Positions 6,786 through 7,496 of a stretch of DNA of 7,496 bases are shown here, piece after piece. Source of the stretch: an uncultured Veillonella sp. GTDB taxonomy: Bacteria > Bacillota > Negativicutes > Veillonellales > Veillonellaceae. The stretch is from contig NZ_CALLVP010000137.1 in NCBI RefSeq assembly GCF_938010505.1, positions 1 through 7,496 on the forward strand. The letters are read 5' to 3'. The notes beneath the pieces were generated by a model. The model was given only the letters and a program-made list of their open reading frames with translations, had not been told where the DNA came from and ran no database searches. Numbering within the stretch: the first letter of the stretch is position 1; each line of letters starts with the position of its first letter. Made by a program: the position numbers and the translations under genes.

Positions 6786-7469
6786 ATGGTGGTAGGTTTA
6801 GTACAGTTTATCTATCGTTTATTAAACCCTATTGAAGAAAAAAATCCACGGATGTATCACTTTGATATCGCTTATGGGCAACTCATAGGAATGCTGCTAT
6901 TAACACTTATATGTTATCAATTTACTATCGTTGGTGAAGGTGTATATCTAGATGCTATACGTGCATTTATACGTAATTCCTCGTTATTAGTGAAGTGGGA
7001 ATTACTATCTCTTCCAATTGGTCACCATGAGATACAGATCTTTTTTGAAGAGGTGGGGAAGCCTCGAGAATTTTGGAATTTAAGCCGCTTCGCATGGGTA
7101 ATCGGAAAAGTAATTCTCATGGCCGGTATCATCATAGTCTATGCGGTAGCACAAGAGCGTAAATTCTATATACGAACTGTTACAACCGGTATTTTGCATA
7201 TAATGGCACTTGCTCAACTTGTGATGGCTTTGGTTACCCTCACGGTAGGGATTATGCTAATTCTTACTATGGTACCACTAATATTGCAAGCTATCATTGG
7301 TTTTTGTATGATTGTGCTATGTATTTTGAGTACGGTATTACTTTTACAAACTATGGGGCGTATTACAGGGGCTTGCATTAACGGAACTCCTTATGAAGGT
7401 TTGATTCTAATGTTAATAGCGTTTTTAGTATCACTTGTATGTGAATGGATTTATATGTTGACTCGATAA
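6786..7469 (+). CDS. Multi-pass membrane protein, function unknown
   Basis: No named gene recognised. The product is 227 residues with about five hydrophobic segments (near 30-49, 104-122, 132-160, 164-190, 205-225) and a soluble loop of about 50 residues (52-102) containing GHHEIQIFFEEVGKP, notable for its paired His and acidic residues. AYGQL at 29-33 matches the motif in the preceding protein, and both place it at the start of a leucine-rich membrane segment, hinting at distant kinship. I prefer the ATG at 6786, with AAAGGTGGT (6770-6778) as ribosome binding site; GTG codons at 6774 and 6777 are in frame but overlap that site. It probably has its own extended -10 promoter. The 27 nt after the stop show no terminator within the window. 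Confidence 0.75.
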   Translation: MVVGLVQFIYRLLNPIEEKNPRMYHFDIAYGQLIGMLLLTLICYQFTIVGEGVYLDAIRAFIRNSSLLVKWELLSLPIGHHEIQIFFEEVGKPREFWNLSRFAWVIGKVILMAGIIIVYAVAQERKFYIRTVTTGILHIMALAQLVMALVTLTVGIMLILTMVPLILQAIIGFCMIVLCILSTVLLLQTMGRITGACINGTPYEGLILMLIAFLVSLVCEWIYMLTR

Positions 7470-7496
7470 AACACATATGATATATCTAGGATGAGC

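Overview
The window looks like a chromosomal segment of an anaerobic diderm Firmicute (Negativicutes), most likely Veillonella or a close relative. This is an inference from three things: AT-rich DNA, strong AGGAGG-type ribosome binding sites, and a DcuA-type dicarboxylate exchanger in the same stretch as an E. coli-like divergent znuA / znuCB zinc-uptake locus. Species assignment is not proven from the sequence alone.

Layout. (1) 169-1509 (+) encodes an anaerobic C4-dicarboxylate transporter closely resembling DcuA; it ends at a hairpin (1555-1587) shared with the convergent gene. (2) 1615-3815 (-) is a zinc block read right to left: znuC (ATPase), znuB (permease, overlapping znuC by 8 nt) and, after a 208-nt AT-rich gap carrying imperfect direct repeats, a Fur-family regulator best called Zur. 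(3) 3816-3962 is a compact divergent control region with a strong znuA promoter, a plausible overlapping znuC promoter, a Zur-box-like dyad over both -10 elements and four GCAACT repeats. (4) 3963-4877 (+) is the zinc-binding lipoprotein ZnuA, closed by a perfect 13-bp terminator. (5) 5109-7469 (+) holds three unnamed multi-pass membrane proteins, the first two resembling Yip1-type proteins, set apart by intergenic regions; the first two each end in their own terminator.

How the genes work together. ZnuA captures zinc outside the inner membrane, ZnuB forms the channel, ZnuC supplies ATP-driven force, and the Fur-family protein probably represses the divergent promoters when zinc is sufficient. 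DcuA (fumarate/succinate/malate exchange) is a convergent neighbour with no evident functional link. The role of the three membrane proteins is unknown.

I see no tRNA, rRNA, insertion sequence, CRISPR array or phage gene. Most of the window is ordinary core-genome content. The points most worth a second look are the control region between znuC and znuA, the simple-sequence (Gln-Ala)5 tract and Cys/His-rich tail of ZnuC, the repeat-rich gap in front of zur, and the uncharacterised membrane-protein trio.
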